Below are positions 46,060-57,914 of a DNA stretch of 64,000 nucleotides, piece by piece; the first letter of the stretch is position 1; each line of letters starts with the position of its first letter. The notes beneath the pieces were generated by a model, which was not told the DNA's origin, ran no database searches, and saw nothing but the letters and a program-made list of their open reading frames with translations. A program made the position numbers and the translations under genes. Source of the stretch: Burhinus oedicnemus (taxonomy: Eukaryota; Chordata; Aves; Charadriiformes; Burhinidae); contig VFFE01007486.1 in NCBI GenBank assembly GCA_008921705.1, positions 2,598,491 to 2,662,490 on the forward strand, read 5' to 3'.

Positions 46060-49000
46060 AGCAGCCCAGAAGCAGCAGCAAAATGGGCCAATTAATCTAT
46101 GGTGGAAGGGAATCAGATCCTCTTGAAAAAAAGACCTACTGGTACAAGTCATATTAGCTGAAGACTAACAAAGTCTTCAGTAGTGTTGATGTGAATGTCT
46201 GAGAGGAAGAGGCAAAAGAATGAAGTATATTCAGTATAGCCTTTTAGTCCTGGATTTTAAATCCATCCTGTTTGCACTTGGATTTTATGATAGATCTGAA
46301 CTATTCCTACTGCCACTCTTTGAATGACTGGACTTGGTGTAACATCATATTTCAAGTTAGGGCTCATATCCCATTCTAATTACACTTCTGTTTAATATTT
46401 TCACAAAATCTTTCCTTTTATGCCATTTAATAATTTTTTAATTTTTTGGGGGGAGGGGAGCTGTTCTAAAGTAAAAATGAGAAGTATAAGACAGTGCCTA
46501 GCCTACTATTAACTTTTTCCATGTGGGTATTTTAAACTTTTTGAACATAGATTTTCTTTTCTATTATTCTAGTTTGAATAACTGAACTGGTTTAGAGGCT
46601 ATGGTATACATACACTTAAATGTCTGTCAAAACTGTCATTGTTTCAGAAAACAGTTAAGGAAGCTATATTATATCATATTAACAAAATCAAATGTGGATA
46701 CCATGCCAAATAAAAACTGCACTCATATAAACTTAAAATTCAGGATACATATAATAACTTATAGCAAAATGTATTACAGAAATAATGTAAATAGTCTAAT
46801 ATAAAATGTAATGAATCTGGGAAATCAGAACAGAGGTTAAACTTCAATATAATCTCATTACATTAAAATATGAAATCATACTGATTATCTCAGCCCTGTT
46901 AATGTTGCTATGCAGTGACACACATGTAGTAAATATGATTATAATGAAACAATTTACGGTTTTTGTTCTCCTACAGGATTAAAAAAAAAAAATGGAAGAC
47001 CTATTAACTTTGCACTGCTCCTTCCGTGCCCCCAAATAAAATGCTTTCAAAGTTTATGCAGTTCTGGACAGGTCAAACGTATGTAGATTATAAAGTGTTT
47101 CAGGGATCCACAAATGTTTTACAAGTTATAGTTCCAAATTGTGACCCAGTTTGCATGGCTATGCAAGATAGGAGGGAGAATAAAGGACTAAAACACCACT
47201 TTATTACTAATACCCAGGGGAGCTGTGAGGGGCGAATAAAAAGAATAACCACAATAGGGAATCTTGCACTGCATGACCTAGTTGCACCAGCATGTAAGAG
47301 CTCAGGCACTGAAAAAGAAAACCAGGAGACTCATTGTATCTTTGAGCCACAATTTGCCTCTCCATTTACTTTATAGCAATGCAAAAATATGCTTGGCTTT
47401 GTTCAGGGCTCAAGAGCAGTCAAAATCCTGCAGCAATTATTTCTGTGAAAAGTGTTTGATTTCTATGAGTAGTATTGGTATTTCTTTGAAAGACTAAGTT
47501 AATACCAGTGCGTTATCCTTCATAATTAAGTATGATGCTTTTGGTGGTGTCATGTCTTCAACAATTAAGCCCAATATACAAGCTTCATTCTTTTCCATGT
47601 AGTAGTCAGAAGAGATTGGATCCATTTCCTGCCATGTCTTTCTCTTTTATTGCAAACAGTTCCAGTTTCAGCAGAGGCTTAGCTTTGCAGATGAACAAAT
47701 TACTTCCATCACATTGAAATGCAGCTACCTCAAGCTAAAATGCAGACTTGTGAACACACGATATATCAGATTATGTATAGAGCAAGATATAGAAGCAATT
47801 ACAAAAAAAAAATTACTAGTTGTTACTGGCTACATAAAGCAGGAATAGTATTCTTGATATGCATAATACAACCCTTTTTTTTAAGCAGAGCACTTAGCTG
47901 AGGTTTAGTGCGTAAGAGTTGCGGTATCTGCAGTAGAAAATGGTGATAAAGGGATCTTAAAAAAAAAAAAAAAAAAAGCACTTTTTTTTTCCCTAACCAT
48001 AACAGGAATCAGACCCAGATCATTTAGATGATGATACTTAACCCTTGATCTTTTTCTTTTATTTTTGCTCATGTCCATGTTCTCTGTGTTCTGCCGACAA
48101 TTTCTTCCTTCTCTCAGGGAGGGAGGGACAGCAATCTGTATCTGTTGTGCTCTTTTCTACATCACATAAATATGCAGAGCTTTAATTACACAATACCCAA
48201 TGAAAACTGTCTGTCACTACTATTCAAATTCTTAAGTGATGTTAGGAGCATTCTTTTTTTTTTTTTTGGATTGTGAAAGATATCTTGGTTTGGCTGGAAG
48301 TTGCCTTTGTTTCAGCTGTCTGGTTCCTCTAAGAAGCATAGTGGTGTCTTATAAGTTTCTGGAAGTTACTAGTGATAAGACCCACCAATTTCCATTATAT
48401 TTAACTCACCATCTAACAATACATAGAATGTTTAAAAAGTCATTCTGTGATTAACTTCCAAAACCACAAGTTCTTACTAACTTTAGATCGTCCTCCACTC
48501 ACTGTATTAATTTGTTTCATGAATGTCATCCTCTCTTAGCACTAATGTTTTTTAGTTGGACTCCCAGTAACAGTAGCTTTTAAATCTCCACTGGATTCAG
48601 TGGGATTTTACATGCTTCAGTGTTTGTGGCAGCAGTACCTTATGCTGTATCCTGTCTGGTGTTCAAGCAGGCTTTCTCATATGATGTTCCTGTATCGTAA
48701 TTATTGCAATGGTTGTTCCAATACTGTTGGGAGTCCTAAACGAACTGTAAGGCATACTATAATAATAAATAATAATGTAGTGACTATCATAAAATCACAG
48801 CATTCCTTAGGCAAAACACTAAGTCAATCAAAGCAGAAAATATCTGACCCGCATCCAAACTTTAGCTGGGTTTCTGAATTTCTGGTCAGAAGACATAATA
48901 TATTAATGCCCTGCAACTTGCACTGTGCTCACTTTAAAATTTATATTAAGTAGATTGTTACATTATGGTAATGTACTAAATTACCTAAAGCAAAGTAATA

Positions 49001-49639
49001 CAATGATTAACCGACCATAAACATTGGTTTATGGTCAGTTTATAAAGTATTACAAAGATTAACATTATGCATTTTCATAACAGAAGAAAATTGCAGGATG
49101 AAATATCTGTGGATTGACTTGGTGCTATTAAGAATAATAAAATAGTGGTATAACTCACAAGAGTCTCATGTTACAGCTTGCAAGTAAACTTTGTTTTAAA
49201 TCATCTTTGAAAATGGCAGAGATATTCATCGTTTTAAAAAATGCCCAAAGCTTTCCAAGCATAGAATAATGGTTTCCAGTATATGTTTTCTAATATATAA
49301 TGTATTACCTTCTTTTTTCCTCTTTGTTTTTCAACATATCATGTCAGATTCTGACCTGGCATAGCTGCTCTGATATCAGAAGCATTTTACCACCTTATCC
49401 AAGACAAATTTGGGTCTCTCTTTATCAGATTGTAATATTTACCTTAAAAGCTAGACACAATCAAAGTTCAATGCTTTATGAGTTAAATTAATTTAATCAT
49501 GCATGAGTGAAAATTATGTTCACCTGTTGTTTGAGGGTTTCATCTGCTCTGTCTGTGAGTTAAACTCTATGCAAACCAGATTTTTTTTAGGGGACAGAGA
49601 CTAAAGGTGAAGGAAAGCAAGGAACATGGCATGGGGAAT
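46060..49639. other. AT-rich stretch without supported genes
   Basis: No gene is recognised. It includes poly-A at 47960-47977, poly-T at 48251-48264, a fragment resembling the palindromic sauropsid element (48586-48605), and a hairpin at 49009-49040. The 116-codon plus-strand frame at 47026-47376 shows no domain or splice support. Confidence 0.4.
49009..49040. repeat. 10-bp perfect hairpin, extended past one mismatch
   Basis: GACCATAAAC (49013-49022) and GTTTATGGTC (49027-49036) flank the 4-base loop ATTG. Three more pairs follow after a single mismatch. Confidence 0.85.
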
Positions 49640-51588
49640 CAAGCATGGGACAGGGCAACAGGGAAGGTCCTTATACAACCTTTGAGAAAGCAGGACCATT
49701 CCAGGCCCATCTCAAATGCATGTGTGTTAATACACACCGCTTAGGGAGCAGTAATGTCTGTATGCAGTCACAGATTTACAATTTCATAGGAATTACAGAG
49801 ACATGGTGGAACACCTTAAACAACTGCAGTAGCTTGATAGAGACTCTTCAGGAAAGACAGGGAAGATGAGGAGCAGCAGTTGTGCTCTTCACACCAAAGT
49901 GGTTGTAATGCATGCATGCAGCTCTTCCATCAATGGGTGAGGCACGTGGAGGACTTAGGGGTCAGGATGTGGAGGAAGCATCCTACATGGGAGACTGATT
50001 TGAGGGGCAAAGGAGTTCAGAAAAGTGGATCAGCCTTTGAAGACAATCTTTTCAATTCACAAGAAAAATTCATCCTCATCTTGCAAAAAAAACCCAGGCA
50101 TCCATAGCAGGGCCAGCAGTATGGTTGAACAGGAAACCCTTGGCTGAACTGAAAGGCAAAAGAGAAGCGTACAGGATGAGGAAACAGGGACAGGCTACCA
50201 AGGAGGAGAACAAAGGCATTGCCTGGGCATGCAGGGATGGAACTAAGAGGACCAAAGCTTGCCTGGAGGTAACCGGTGAAGGGCACGTGCAGGGCAGTAG
50301 AAAGGACTTCTGCAAATGTGTCAAAAACAAAAGGCAGACCACGGAAAACTGCTGAGACACAATTGACCTAAAGACAAAGGTTTTGGAAAAGGCTGAGGAA
50401 CTCAGTGCTTTCTTGGCTTGGCTTTCAGTGAACCTACTTTTCCTGAACACACTGGAATGGTGCTCTCAGACTCCACACAGCTACATGTTTATAGCAAAGC
50501 TAGCAACAAAGTACTATCCAAAGCAGAGAAAGCACAAGTTAGGACCACTTAAATGTGCAGGCATATGTAAAACTCTAAGATCAGAAAGGACACATGTGAG
50601 GGTACTCAGGAAGATGGCAGTTGTCTGGTTTGAAAAGTTTTGGCAAGGAAGGGTCCCTCCGAAACATTATTCCTGTGATTGATTAAAAGAAAGAAAGAAG
50701 TATGCTCTGGGGAACTACAGGCTGATCAGTCTTATTTCAATCCCAAGGAAAATTATGGAGCAAGTCCACCTGGAATCCATGAAGGAGAAGATGATTTGGA
50801 CAACTCAGCACAGATTTACCAAGGTATCAACATGAACCTCCCTGGAACTCCTCAAAGACAAATGCTAAGTCCCACACCTGAGATACAACAATATAGTCTG
50901 GGAGCCAGTTGGTTAGAAAGGCCAGTTTGCTAAAGCAGACCTGCGGGTTCTGGTAGACTACACATTGAACACAAGTCAGCCGAGCTCCTTACAGCGAGGA
51001 ATGCTCACCCCAGACTGGGCTGAGCTAACCAGAGCATGGCCAGCAGCTCAAGGGAAGTGATTATCCCCGAATGCTCAGCCCTGTGAAGTCATGTCCATAG
51101 ACCAGTTTTGAACTTCCTAATGCAAAAGAGACACTCACAAACTGGAGAGAGTCCAGAGGAAGGAAACCGTGATTTAGAGGGATCTTGAGTACTTCACATG
51201 CAAAGAAAAGCTGACAAAACAGTTTGATAAGCCCAAAGGTCGGTTTGCAGCATCCTCTTGCCTAAAAGGGAGTTATAGAAAATGCAGAGACAGACACTTT
51301 GCATGGGTGCACAGTGAAAGGAAAGAAGCCATAGTCACAATGTGCAGAAGGAAAACTGCAATTGGACTTTAGAGGGGAAAAAAATGCCCGATAAGAATGA
51401 TCAAGCACTGGAACAGGTTGTCCGAGAACTGTGGGAAACTGTCCTTGGAGATTTTTCAAAACTTGGTTGGACAAGTCCCTGGGTGACATGATCCAGTTTG
51501 AGATTAACCCTGATCCAAGCAGGAGGCTTGACTAGATGGCCTCCAAAAGCTCCCTATAACCTAAATTTTTATGTGATCATATGATTCT
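49640..51588 (+). mobile_element. long internally deleted CR1 LINE (EN, RT and 3' UTR remnants)
   Basis: Ordered CR1 landmarks cover about 2 kb. An endonuclease start is present: LKCMCVNTHRLGSSNVCM, then FIGITETWWN near 49790-49815 and ERQGR near 49855. A linker contains RKDFCKCVKNKRQTTEN (compare KKGFYxYVxxKRxTREN) near 50303-50350 and EKAEELSAF near 50385. The reverse-transcriptase start follows, with NYRLISLISIPRKIMEQV and TTQHRFTK near 50712-50822. Then the sequence jumps to the region after the RT core: the catalytic YADD-type block and SGVPQGS are missing. The rest runs through the TGGAACAGGTTGTCCGAGAA block to TGACTAGATGGCCTCC and a decayed terminal ATGTGATCATATGATTCT. Stops and frameshifts throughout show it is dead. 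Its order and orientation are intact, so the gap between RT blocks is an internal deletion or a jump during integration. Confidence 0.88.
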
Positions 51589-54500
51589 CCTTCTACGTTC
51601 CCTCAGCCTTAAAAAATGCAGTTGGCTAACACTGCATTAGGATTCCAATATTCTAAAGGTTAAAACCAGAAGTAATATTCGTATTACTTCAATATAATAA
51701 ACCTTAACTTTTCGAGAACCTTTCAAAACTCAGAAAATTAACATTAAACTCTCCTTTCTTCCTTTTCGTCTCTAACTTCAGGTTTCTGGGATGCTGAAGT
51801 GAACTCAGCTCTCTTTTTCAGGCTTTTCTGTGCAATTATAAGGTTTAGAAATACATTTCATTTTTAAATAAAAACTAAGTACTACAGCATCAGAGATTTT
51901 CAGAAAAGAATCAGTTATCACAAGGCACATGAGAAATTTGCAAGAACGAGTAAATGAAATTTCTTGTATTTTTTACAGGTTTTATTTTCACTCCTCTTTG
52001 TCTTTCTTCTAAAGCTTAGACATTAGAAGATTTTATAGTTACTGTGATATTTAACTGTCTTCATCACTATCCTGCTGTATATTATGGCTTTTAACGAACT
52101 TTGTAATACACGTATTTGATAATTTATATAGAAGCTCCACTTGTTTGTTATTAGTAGGTTAAGTTAAACTCCATATACACATTAGATACATTAATAATAT
52201 GACTTGGTTTAGGCTGGAATGCACTTTCCTGAAGTTCTTGAGTAGAAGAGAACTACTTTTTTTTTATTTGTGAAAAAGAGAGAAATTATGGTCCATTATA
52301 GACCCAAGAAATTAAGACAATAGCATTGTTTCCATCTATACTGTGAATATAGGGATTTCCTCTGGCATTGATTTTGTGCAAGTGTCATCAAAATGAAAGA
52401 AAGGCTTGGCACATAGATATATGAAAAGATGGGAATAAGGAAATACCAGATGGCACAATTAGAAACAATGACACTGTCATCCTCAGACAATAAAAGGTAT
52501 ACAAATTTTTGGCTTTTGGAGTTATGACTCAAATAAATTCACAGTAAGGATCAAAAACATTTTCTTTCCACTTGATTCTTCCTATGCACATGGAAACAAG
52601 ATTATATACAAGCTAAACAAGGTTGTATTACGTTTACCTAACTCCTACCAAAAGAGGCAACATTCCAAGCCCTTAATTTGACGTAACCATTTGTCAATAT
52701 TATACGCATACTTATAAGCCTAGTAGTAGAAAGTTGCAAGTCACAATTTTGGATATACGTAACTTGTGCAACAGCCCCTAATTATCTGTGGCATTTGGTT
52801 AGGAAGTTATGAAAGTACCTACTGATCTGTTCTCAACTTGTAACTGTAGACTTAGGGTAACATTTGCCCATTCAGTTGAACTTTGTTTCCCTGCCTGTTG
52901 CCTGTTTGCTTTTGAGCCCAGTGAGAAGTCATTCTAAATAACTCCTTGATTTCAAAGTTTAAGGAAATGAACTGTAGGGCTCCCAAAAGGTGCCAGGTGG
53001 AGTATGCACACGTCTCTGAGCACCGCAGTGTGCAGGGCCAAACTGTCTGATTCAGCAAAAATGGGACCTCCAGAAACATGCAGTGTGGTGTTTATTTCAA
53101 ACAGGGTTAACCTTGCTGAAGTTTGCCATCTGACGTGCCTTGTGTACTGGGCAAGCTCTGACTGTAACCCAACAGGGAGGTGGCATGCAGGCAGTGATTC
53201 ATCTCATCCTAACTGAGGTGTCTAATAACACTCGTTAAGGTTACTCCTTTTGGGTGGCTCATTCCTGCTGTAAATCCCTCTCCTAGTGCTGTCCATGTGA
53301 TGAATAGCCCAGGCAACTGACTCAGACTGAAACAAGCCTGTCAAAAAAAAGGTTAACTTTAATCCAGATCAGTTCCCTGATGTAACCCACAGTTACATCC
53401 AGTAACATGAAAGAAAGGATGTCAAAAGGCTGAAAACAGGAAGCCACAGTGTGATAGAAGGCAGGACTATCTCTCTTAATGGCACAAGCTTGGGTGGCTT
53501 CAATCCTTTATGAAATTTTTGCCTAAAATAATTTAGGCAAATCTCCCTTTGAAAGCGCTCATTTTCATTCATGACTACCTACACAACTATCTATATGGTT
53601 AGCTTATACTGATACCTAAGTGTTATAGTGCTAAAATTGGGTGGCAAGAACCAAAAGACCCTTTGAATACTGGAAAATTTCTCATTGACAGAAATGTCAA
53701 GAGAGAGAGCTGATGTTTTTGTTTGCCCCGTGTAAATTATAAACATTGTAGCTGAGAGACATCTTGAAGCTGCTGCAGTTATTACTACAGTTGATTCCTA
53801 AACATCAAAATATTATACTATATTTATATACACATTAGAAAATAGCATATGTGTTATTTATTCATTAGGGAATAACATATGAACAGCATCACCTGGTGAC
53901 AACTGTAAAAAAAAAAATCCAACATGCAGCCTTCTCCTGTCAGAGTAATTTTGGCTGGCAGCATCCCACTCTCTTTCCACTCACTCTGGCACTTTCAGGA
54001 AGGAATGGAAGATGTGCTTGGCCACTGGGACATTTCAAATATTCTTACCCAAACTTGTCTGTCCAGCAATGGTTTGCCCAAGAGGCACTTGTAAATGCTT
54101 ATCCATCAATGCAAGTCATAGCGTTCTCCAGCTCTTCCCCAAGGGCTCACTACCTTCCAGACCATTCCCATCAAACACTCTACCTCAATACATTATCATT
54201 AAAATAGCTGTCAGGAATGTTTATGATGCCCTAATTTGGCCCGCTTCATATTTCATACTGGATGACCAAATTACAGGGTAAATTTGTCCCTAAAAGACTT
54301 AAGATAAAAGCTGCACACAGTGTAAGCGCAGAAACAGGACAGCACTAAGTAAAGACCAGAATCCACAGAGAATATAAGGCGAGATGACTGGCTTTAAGGT
54401 ACAAGAACAATGAAACAGATGACAGACATCTGGCATCAGCACAGTAGACATACTTGGGCATAAACACCAAAAGTGGCAAGAAGTGGAATTACTAAAAATG

Positions 54501-55664
54501 GGGATGCAGAAACCGGTATCCCAGTTTAAAGTTAGCACAAGAGAAACTAAGAAGGAATACTTTAAGGAAGGCTCTGTCTGAGAGAAAGAATAAAAAAGGC
54601 ATCAAGGAGAGACTTCCATCTATAAGTGCTTCTTTTCTAATACAAGAAAGTAGACCTTGGCATTGGTGAGCGCAGCGTATGAGCAGATTTGGTGGAGTGG
54701 GGGGGAAGCTATTGGCTTTCAGGTTAAAAGTTATAAAGCCTTACTACTATGCTGTTTTCCCATCAATTCAGACTACGTGTCTTTGTTCTCATCTAGGCAA
54801 AATTTACCCCACCTCTGACTGCCTCATCTATAGGCATGAGTGGGTGTCCAAAGGGCTGACCTCATCATATTTCATTTCAATTTGAGTGGGACAGATTCCC
54901 ACGGCACAAAAAAAGGTAGGCACAGATAGCTCACTGGAACCACAGAAATAAATCCAGAAATAGCAGAGTTTTCAGGCTCTGAAAGTGATGCAAACTGAAA
55001 TTATTCTACCAGTTGATAAGATGCATATCTAAGGCCCCTGAGTACAGTGGAGTTACTGTGAAGTTTTAAATTTCAGCCTCCTGGATATTTCGTAAGAAGG
55101 CTAAAATCTTTCCCATGCATTATCTGGAAGACTTGAATATAAGCAGAAAGGGATTTTATTGCAAAAATAGATGTCATCACAAGTTTTGAAGGACTATTAC
55201 CTGTTCAAATTCTTCTTTAAAAGGAAAAAGATTAAACCAAGATTTTTACAAGAGTAAAATAATGGTATTTGGTTTATGTATGTCCTACCTACAAAACATG
55301 GCAATGTGTTGCCTCTTGTTACACTGTCATGAACGTGGACTGGTGGGCTCGCTCTGCAGACCTGTAATTTTAAAACAAGTTCATTGTTTATTGGTTTAGA
55401 TTAGTTTAGAAAATGGCCTTGTGTAGTTACAGTGCACACTATTAATTATTGGGGAGCCTTGATAAAGCTGAAAAAAATGTTCTGAGCACTCTTTCTGGCT
55501 TAAACTTCAAAGGTGTCACACCACTGGTTCTGAAAATTGTCTGACAACAGGCTGATGCATGCGTAGAGGTTCATTCTCTCAGGGACACCAGAGAAGCTTA
55601 TTAGTTAGCCCCAACGAGTCTTATTATTTTTAACTACTAAAAAAAGTATATGCTTTGGTGACAG
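51589..55664. other. unique sequence upstream of the candidate gene, no exon called
   Basis: No repeat family is recognised. A perfect 10-bp hairpin lies at 53518-53541 (TTTGCCTAAA / TTTAGGCAAA with loop ATAA). If the plus-strand gene at 55.7 kb is real, its earlier exons may lie here or outside the window; none was identified. Confidence 0.4.
53518..53541. repeat. perfect 10-bp hairpin
   Basis: TTTGCCTAAA and TTTAGGCAAA flank the 4-base loop ATAA. Confidence 0.85.
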
Positions 55665-55750
55665 GTTATTGCTTCTGCAAGCACCACTGTACTGAATTCT
55701 GAATTGCCACCACACAGAATATTACCACAACAAAAGCGGGAGCAAAACTG
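55665..55750 (+). CDS. candidate coding exon A of an unrecognised three-exon gene
   Basis: The 86 bases lie between an acceptor (CTTTGGTGACAG, AG at 55663-55664) and a strong donor, AACTG|GTAAGTAC. Only one frame is open; the other two stop within it. It enters in phase 0 and leaves two bases over. The 28 residues contain VLNSELPPHRILPQQKREQN, a proline- and glutamine-containing hydrophilic segment. The two leftover bases (TG) join the first base of exon B to form a Cys codon, so the frame continues without a stop across a short 148-base intron. The acceptor pyrimidine tract is only moderate, and a slightly later AG would also work. No protein family is recognised; earlier exons were not found. 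Confidence 0.42.
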
Positions 55751-55898
55751 GTAAGTACTTTATGCTTTGCTCAGCAGCATTTTATTCTGACTTGTTAAGA
55801 TCTGAGTTTCACATGTTTTCTCAGTGTTTAGGAAAAAACTTCTCTAGCTAAGACTTGTTTTGCAGAAGGTATTTAAAAACAGATATATTGTATTACAG

Positions 55899-56002
55899 CC
55901 ACTTTTTTGACAGCATGAAGGATACCTCCAAAGATGACAGAGCCAAGCTCTTCCGTCAGATGAACAAACAAGGAGAAATGGCCATTGAGTGCTGCTGCAG
56001 AG
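55899..56002 (+). CDS. candidate coding exon B of the same gene
   Basis: The 104 bases follow TTGTATTACAG (AG at 55897-55898) and end at GCAGAG|GTTAGG, a donor with G at +5 but T at +3. Two of three frames stop early; the open one is the frame that exon A requires, and it meets a stop (TAG) just inside the intron, as expected at a true exon end. The peptide is charged and looks helical: HFFDSMKDTSKDDRAKLFRQ, then MNKQGEMAIE and a terminal Cys-Cys-Cys-Arg. The three cysteines could be membrane-proximal or metal/lipid-modified, but this is speculation. I do not recognise a family. One base (G) is left over for exon C. Confidence 0.42.
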
Positions 56003-56526
56003 GTTAGGCTATGCAGAAAATTTTAAACTAACGGCACAAGAACTCTTTGGCTTTCACTGTCTAGTGTTCAAAGGAGCAGATTATGACCTGTATGTAGAAA
56101 AATATTGCCTCATTCCCTCCTAATACACTAAATTCTTCTTAAATTGAGAGAGGATCTGCGTAACAGTGTTTTAAGCAATGAAAAGAAGAAAGGCCAATAG
56201 TAAGAGTGCTTATACTTATCTTACTAGGATTTTTCACAGGTGGTGCCTGTGAATAATAAATGCTATTTTATATTTTATGTGCTGTGTTAGACAAAATGTC
56301 AACAAGTAGCATATGGCACCATGGCACAATCAGCCATGGTATAGGCAGACACAACTCGACTGAGAACACTGGATTGCCTGCATGAGTTTTGCCTGGAAAG
56401 TTTTCATTTACATAGCAATAACATTTACAGAGAATTTGTGTGTGGAAGTGTAGTTACCCACAGGCTTCCTAATAACACCAGGTTAATGGCTAGTTGTAAA
56501 TTTCTTTATGTTATTTTTTTTTTCAG

Positions 56527-56564
56527 GATTAGCTCAGCTATGGTTTTGCACAGCCAAGTCTTAG
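56527..56564 (+). CDS. candidate terminal exon C of the same gene
   Basis: The acceptor is very strong: ten T residues then CAG (AG at 56525-56526). Its first two bases complete a Gly codon with the G left by exon B. The frame then gives LAQLWFCTAKS and stops at TAG (56562-56564). Of the two other frames, one stops at once and the other would need a different donor phase. An AATAAA lies at 56768-56773, about 200 bases after the stop, where a polyadenylation signal would be expected. Together the three exons would encode at least 75 C-terminal residues. Non-coding splicing of the same exons remains possible. Confidence 0.35.
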
Positions 56565-56767
56565 ACTCCATCTCCTTTCCTTTCCTGAAAAAGGAAAAGA
56601 ACCTTGATCCGGGTTGAGATCTATGCTAATATACTAAATTTCATTGAAATTTAAGGGCAAGAGGAGACTACAGGCAGATACATAGAGACCAGGTGACTGC
56701 ATATCTTACCTTTCCTTAGCACCATATCCTTGGAAACTGATTTGACCCCATACCAACATGGTTACAA

Positions 56768-56773
56768 AATAAA
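56768..56773 (+). terminator. candidate polyadenylation signal
   Basis: AATAAA lies about 200 bases after the stop of candidate exon C. AATAAA is common in AT-rich DNA, so the support is positional only. Confidence 0.3.
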
Positions 56774-57842
56774 AACTTCATTCTTGATCCCAAAAAGGGA
56801 CGGTAGTACTGAATGTTCTAGTATATATCTAGATATGCAGACTTTCTCTTACTTCTCTCAAATAAGAGGAGGCAGGGCATATAACAAGAAATGTTTGCAA
56901 AAGTCGGCTGAGTCTAATGAGGCTGGCATATGGCTGGCACAAAAAGCTGTTCCTTCTCTGTGTAATCAATGCAAAGGAGGAGTACCAACACACAGGGGTA
57001 ACCATGACTCCTATTACCTTCCCTCATAGGCTCTCCTCTACTCATACAGATCTCCCTGGTCATTTGGTTCTTGCTCTGCACTCAAAATCCCTCACTGCTG
57101 AATGCTGTGGAGCTGGGTACTGTGTTTGGATCGAGGGCTGGCATTTTCTCATGGTTGTCAGGGCAGTCTGGGATTCCATGATTTTCATACCTTCTTGACA
57201 AATGTCCATGACTTGCGACATTCTGGAGTCCTACGTGAGAGCCAGTGGACTGGGTGCATGGAGTGAGCCTAATTGCACAAAGTGGAACAAATGTAATTAA
57301 GAGCTGTAAAGCTGAGCTAGGCACTGTTTGGGAGGTTAATAGAGAGCAGGAGCTCAGCCTGACAAAGGAGCCCACTAGCCCAGCTGACTCGAGCTGAAGG
57401 GCTGCACATGATTGCACACAGTGGAACAAATTTCATTACAAGCCTTGCGATCAACATTTTTAAAAGCTTAGTGAAATGGGTCAAGTTCATAAGGATAAGT
57501 TGGTTGCTACAAAAACACATCCATGACGTTTGACACTTTTTATGCCGAGTATTTCTGTCCTTTAAAGTCTCAGCCCTGCTATGTCATAATTGTCCAGGTT
57601 CACTCAAGTGTTTACTGTGTTTGACCAAAGCATCTAATTAGATAAACTAATGACTGACTCTATTCTTACAGTTTCAACATTCAAAAATTGCTTTCTGGGG
57701 CCACCAGAAATAGTAGAGGGAAAAAACCCCTTTATTTCGGATGTACTGTAGGGATTAATAATGGCTTTGAAAGACAACCCTGCAATCAAACATTCCCCAT
57801 TGTTTTTGAGATTAAAAAAGCAGAAGATGAAACTCAGATATG
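56774..57842. other. unique sequence with a dispersed direct repeat
   Basis: No gene is called. A 27-base unit (ATTGCACAAAGTGGAACAAA then TGTAATT) at 57272-57298 recurs, with few changes, at 57411-57437, 139 bases away. Minus-strand frames in this region share the resulting FVPLCAI motif. Confidence 0.45.
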
Positions 57843-57914
57843 AGATATAGAGATAGATATGTGTGTGTGCACATGCGTGTGTGCACATGCATGTATACAT
57901 ATCTATATCTATAT
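57843..57914. repeat. alternating purine-pyrimidine tract inside an imperfect hairpin
   Basis: From 57857 to 57902, 46 bases alternate strictly purine-pyrimidine (GT, GC, CA, AT steps), including two copies of GTGTGTGCACATGC. The flanks GATATAGAGATAGATATG (57844-57861) and CATATCTATATCTATAT (57898-57914) are near-perfect inverted repeats. Confidence 0.85.

Noticed and set aside
47026..47376. 116-codon plus-strand frame
   Set aside because: No start context, splice signal or recognised family supports it. A partial overlap with another frame on the same strand suggests chance.
49900..49925. GCATGCATGC-type palindrome
   Set aside because: It is a short self-complementary string within the decayed CR1 copy. 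It is expected at this frequency and has no other support.
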